Part shown: one piece after another, positions 22,069-23,071 of the stretch
Numbering within the stretch: the first letter of the stretch is position 1
Layout of the letters: each line of letters starts with the position of its first letter
Assembly (NCBI GenBank): GCA_934130705.1
Contig: CAKOYL010000012.1
Span: 1-23,071 of the forward strand
Source of the DNA: an uncultured Clostridia bacterium
GTDB taxonomy: Bacteria > Bacillota_A > Clostridia > TANB77 > CAG-508
Direction: 5' to 3'
DNA length: 23,071 nt
Notes under the pieces: model-generated
What the model was told of the DNA's origin: nothing
Databases searched by the model: none
The model's input: the letters and a program-made list of their open reading frames with translations, nothing else
Program-made: the position numbers and the translations under genes

Positions 22069-22940
22069 TACTTTTTAATAATATTATGACTTAATTTTAA
22101 TCCTTTATTCTTATATAACTTACAAATATCACAATCAGTACAAACATCAACTTTGCCATCAAAAATCAAACCTAAAGTATGGATAAATTCATCAATATAA
22201 TTATCTATCAGATGAATATAAATCTTTTTAGGAAGAAGAGTAAGTAAAGTATTTAAAGCATAGTCATTAGAAGAAAAACTTATATCAGACAAATATTTAG
22301 CCTTAAAAAAATCACTATCCATGTTAATTATATTCTTATCTTCATCAAGTAATATAGAAGTTTCATTAGAATAAATTAAATGAACTATGTTACAAGTTGA
22401 AGTTTGTGAATTAATATAAAGTTTTAAAAGAGAAACAAATTCCATATATTCTTTTTCAATAATATAAGAATTAACAGCCTCATCAACAATATTCTCTAAA
22501 ATTTCAACATAATCTTTAATTCTAAAATTAATAAATCCTGAAATAATAATTGATTTATGTTCTAATAAATAAGAGGAAAAATCATCAATTAAGCAATTAT
22601 ATTTTTTATCGAATGATTCATTAAAATCCTCAGTAAAAATATCATAACAAATATCTAAAATATCTTTACGTTCTGAAGCTTCAAAATAAAAGTAATGTTT
22701 TAAAATTAATCTCTTTAAAATACTTTCTTCAATCTCATCAATAACAAAGCAAGAAAGAATACAGGAAATTTCATGAATAAAAGAAGAATTATCATTACCA
22801 GTATAATGAAGAATTATGTTTTTATAATTTTTAAATTGATTAGTGGAAATATAAACATTATCAATTTCAATATAATCAAATTCATTTAGCAGGTAATTTA
22901 GTAAGTGAGAGTCATTTGTTTTTATACATATAGATTTCAT
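22068..22940 (-). CDS. ytxC: Sporulation protein YtxC family
   Basis: A 290-aa predicted cytosolic protein on the minus strand. The central and C-terminal parts match what I recall of the YtxC-like family of spore formers: GFINFRIKDYVEILENIVDE, IIEKEYMEFVSLLKLYI, YLSDISFSSNDYALNTLL and LLPKKIYIHLIDN. A Cys cluster CTDCDIC (C267, C270, C273) near the end could bind metal. Biochemical function is unknown; the family is tied to sporulation. AGGAG (22947-22951, minus sense) is 6 bases before the ATG. The stop codon abuts the shared terminator with gpr. Confidence 0.85.
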   Translation of the reverse strand: MKSICIKTNDSHLLNYLLNEFDYIEIDNVYISTNQFKNYKNIILHYTGNDNSSFIHEISCILSCFVIDEIEESILKRLILKHYFYFEASERKDILDICYDIFTEDFNESFDKKYNCLIDDFSSYLLEHKSIIISGFINFRIKDYVEILENIVDEAVNSYIIEKEYMEFVSLLKLYINSQTSTCNIVHLIYSNETSILLDEDKNIINMDSDFFKAKYLSDISFSSNDYALNTLLTLLPKKIYIHLIDNYIDEFIHTLGLIFDGKVDVCTDCDICKLYKNKGLKLSHNIIKK

Positions 22941-22959
22941 GAAAATCTCCTTTCTAAAT

Positions 22960-22989
22960 TATTATCTACTAAACTTTTAAAAGTTATAC
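22960..22989 (-). promoter_or_regulatory. Candidate sporulation promoter and palindrome ahead of ytxC
   Basis: On the minus strand GTATA (22989-22985), an 18-bp spacer and GATAATA (22966-22960) resemble a sigma-G/F promoter (one -10 mismatch). The spacer contains most of the perfect 14-bp palindrome AACTTTTAAAAGTT (22972-22985). The leader would be only about 13 bases, so this is tentative. Confidence 0.3.
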
Positions 22990-23071
22990 CTTATTATATG
23001 TGATAAATAAAAAAATGAAATATGTCCTAAAAAACCAACCAATGGGGACGTTGTTAAAAATGGTTGAAAAA

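Noticed and set aside
1..23071. CRISPR array, insertion sequence or origin
   Set aside because: No regularly spaced repeats, transposase frames with terminal inverted repeats or clusters of DnaA-type boxes were seen on reading both strands.

Overview
The window looks like chromosomal DNA from a very AT-rich, low-GC, endospore-forming Bacillota of the class Clostridia. The signs are AT-rich codon use (AGA dominating Arg), strong AGGAGG ribosome binding sites, the germination protease GPR, a YtxC-type sporulation protein, a SleB/CwlJ-type cell wall hydrolase, and clostridial-style prepilin-like surface proteins with KG|(V/I)TLIAL signals. I cannot name a genus. Most of the window is conserved housekeeping sequence. 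Three accessory islands sit between these blocks.

Layout. 1-1342: tRNA-His (minus strand) is divergent from a SleB/CwlJ-like cell wall hydrolase, followed by a TIGR04086/YrzE-like membrane protein. 1390-4629: a full-consensus promoter drives four small exported or anchored proteins of the TasA/camelysin type. The first and third are clear paralogues; the fourth is a larger modular protein with an Ig-like part and a ChW-like C-terminus. 4691-5694: tRNA-Gln(CTG), then a dinD pseudogene broken by an internal deletion. 5711-7532: a large prepilin-like protein with a DUF6273-like C-terminal domain. 7553-11391: priA, def and fmt (primosome restart helicase; deformylation and formylation of initiator Met). 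11457-12281: a lone Fic-domain AMPylase-type gene on the minus strand.

12452-18455: a long co-directional block of asp23, amaP, DUF2273, nusB, xseA, a PepSY-like membrane protein, xseB, a divergent PAP2 (DUF212) protein and fhs. It couples an envelope-stress Asp23 module with antitermination, exonuclease VII and one-carbon metabolism. 18447-20985: an accessory region with a truncated XRE-type regulator remnant, two copies of a 19-bp palindrome, a second prepilin-like protein carrying two near-identical LamG-like domains, and a frameshifted remnant of a fibronectin-III-like surface protein. 21038-22940: gpr and, convergent to it across a shared terminator, ytxC.

The regions most worth a second look are the TasA-like cluster (no signal peptidase gene nearby, and a possible ATA start in its last gene), the palindrome pair beside the truncated regulator and LamG prepilin, the dyad lying on the -10 of the asp23 promoter, and the two decayed genes. 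I found no CRISPR array, transposase, integrase or recognisable riboswitch. All homology statements come from reading the sequence by eye; no database search was run.
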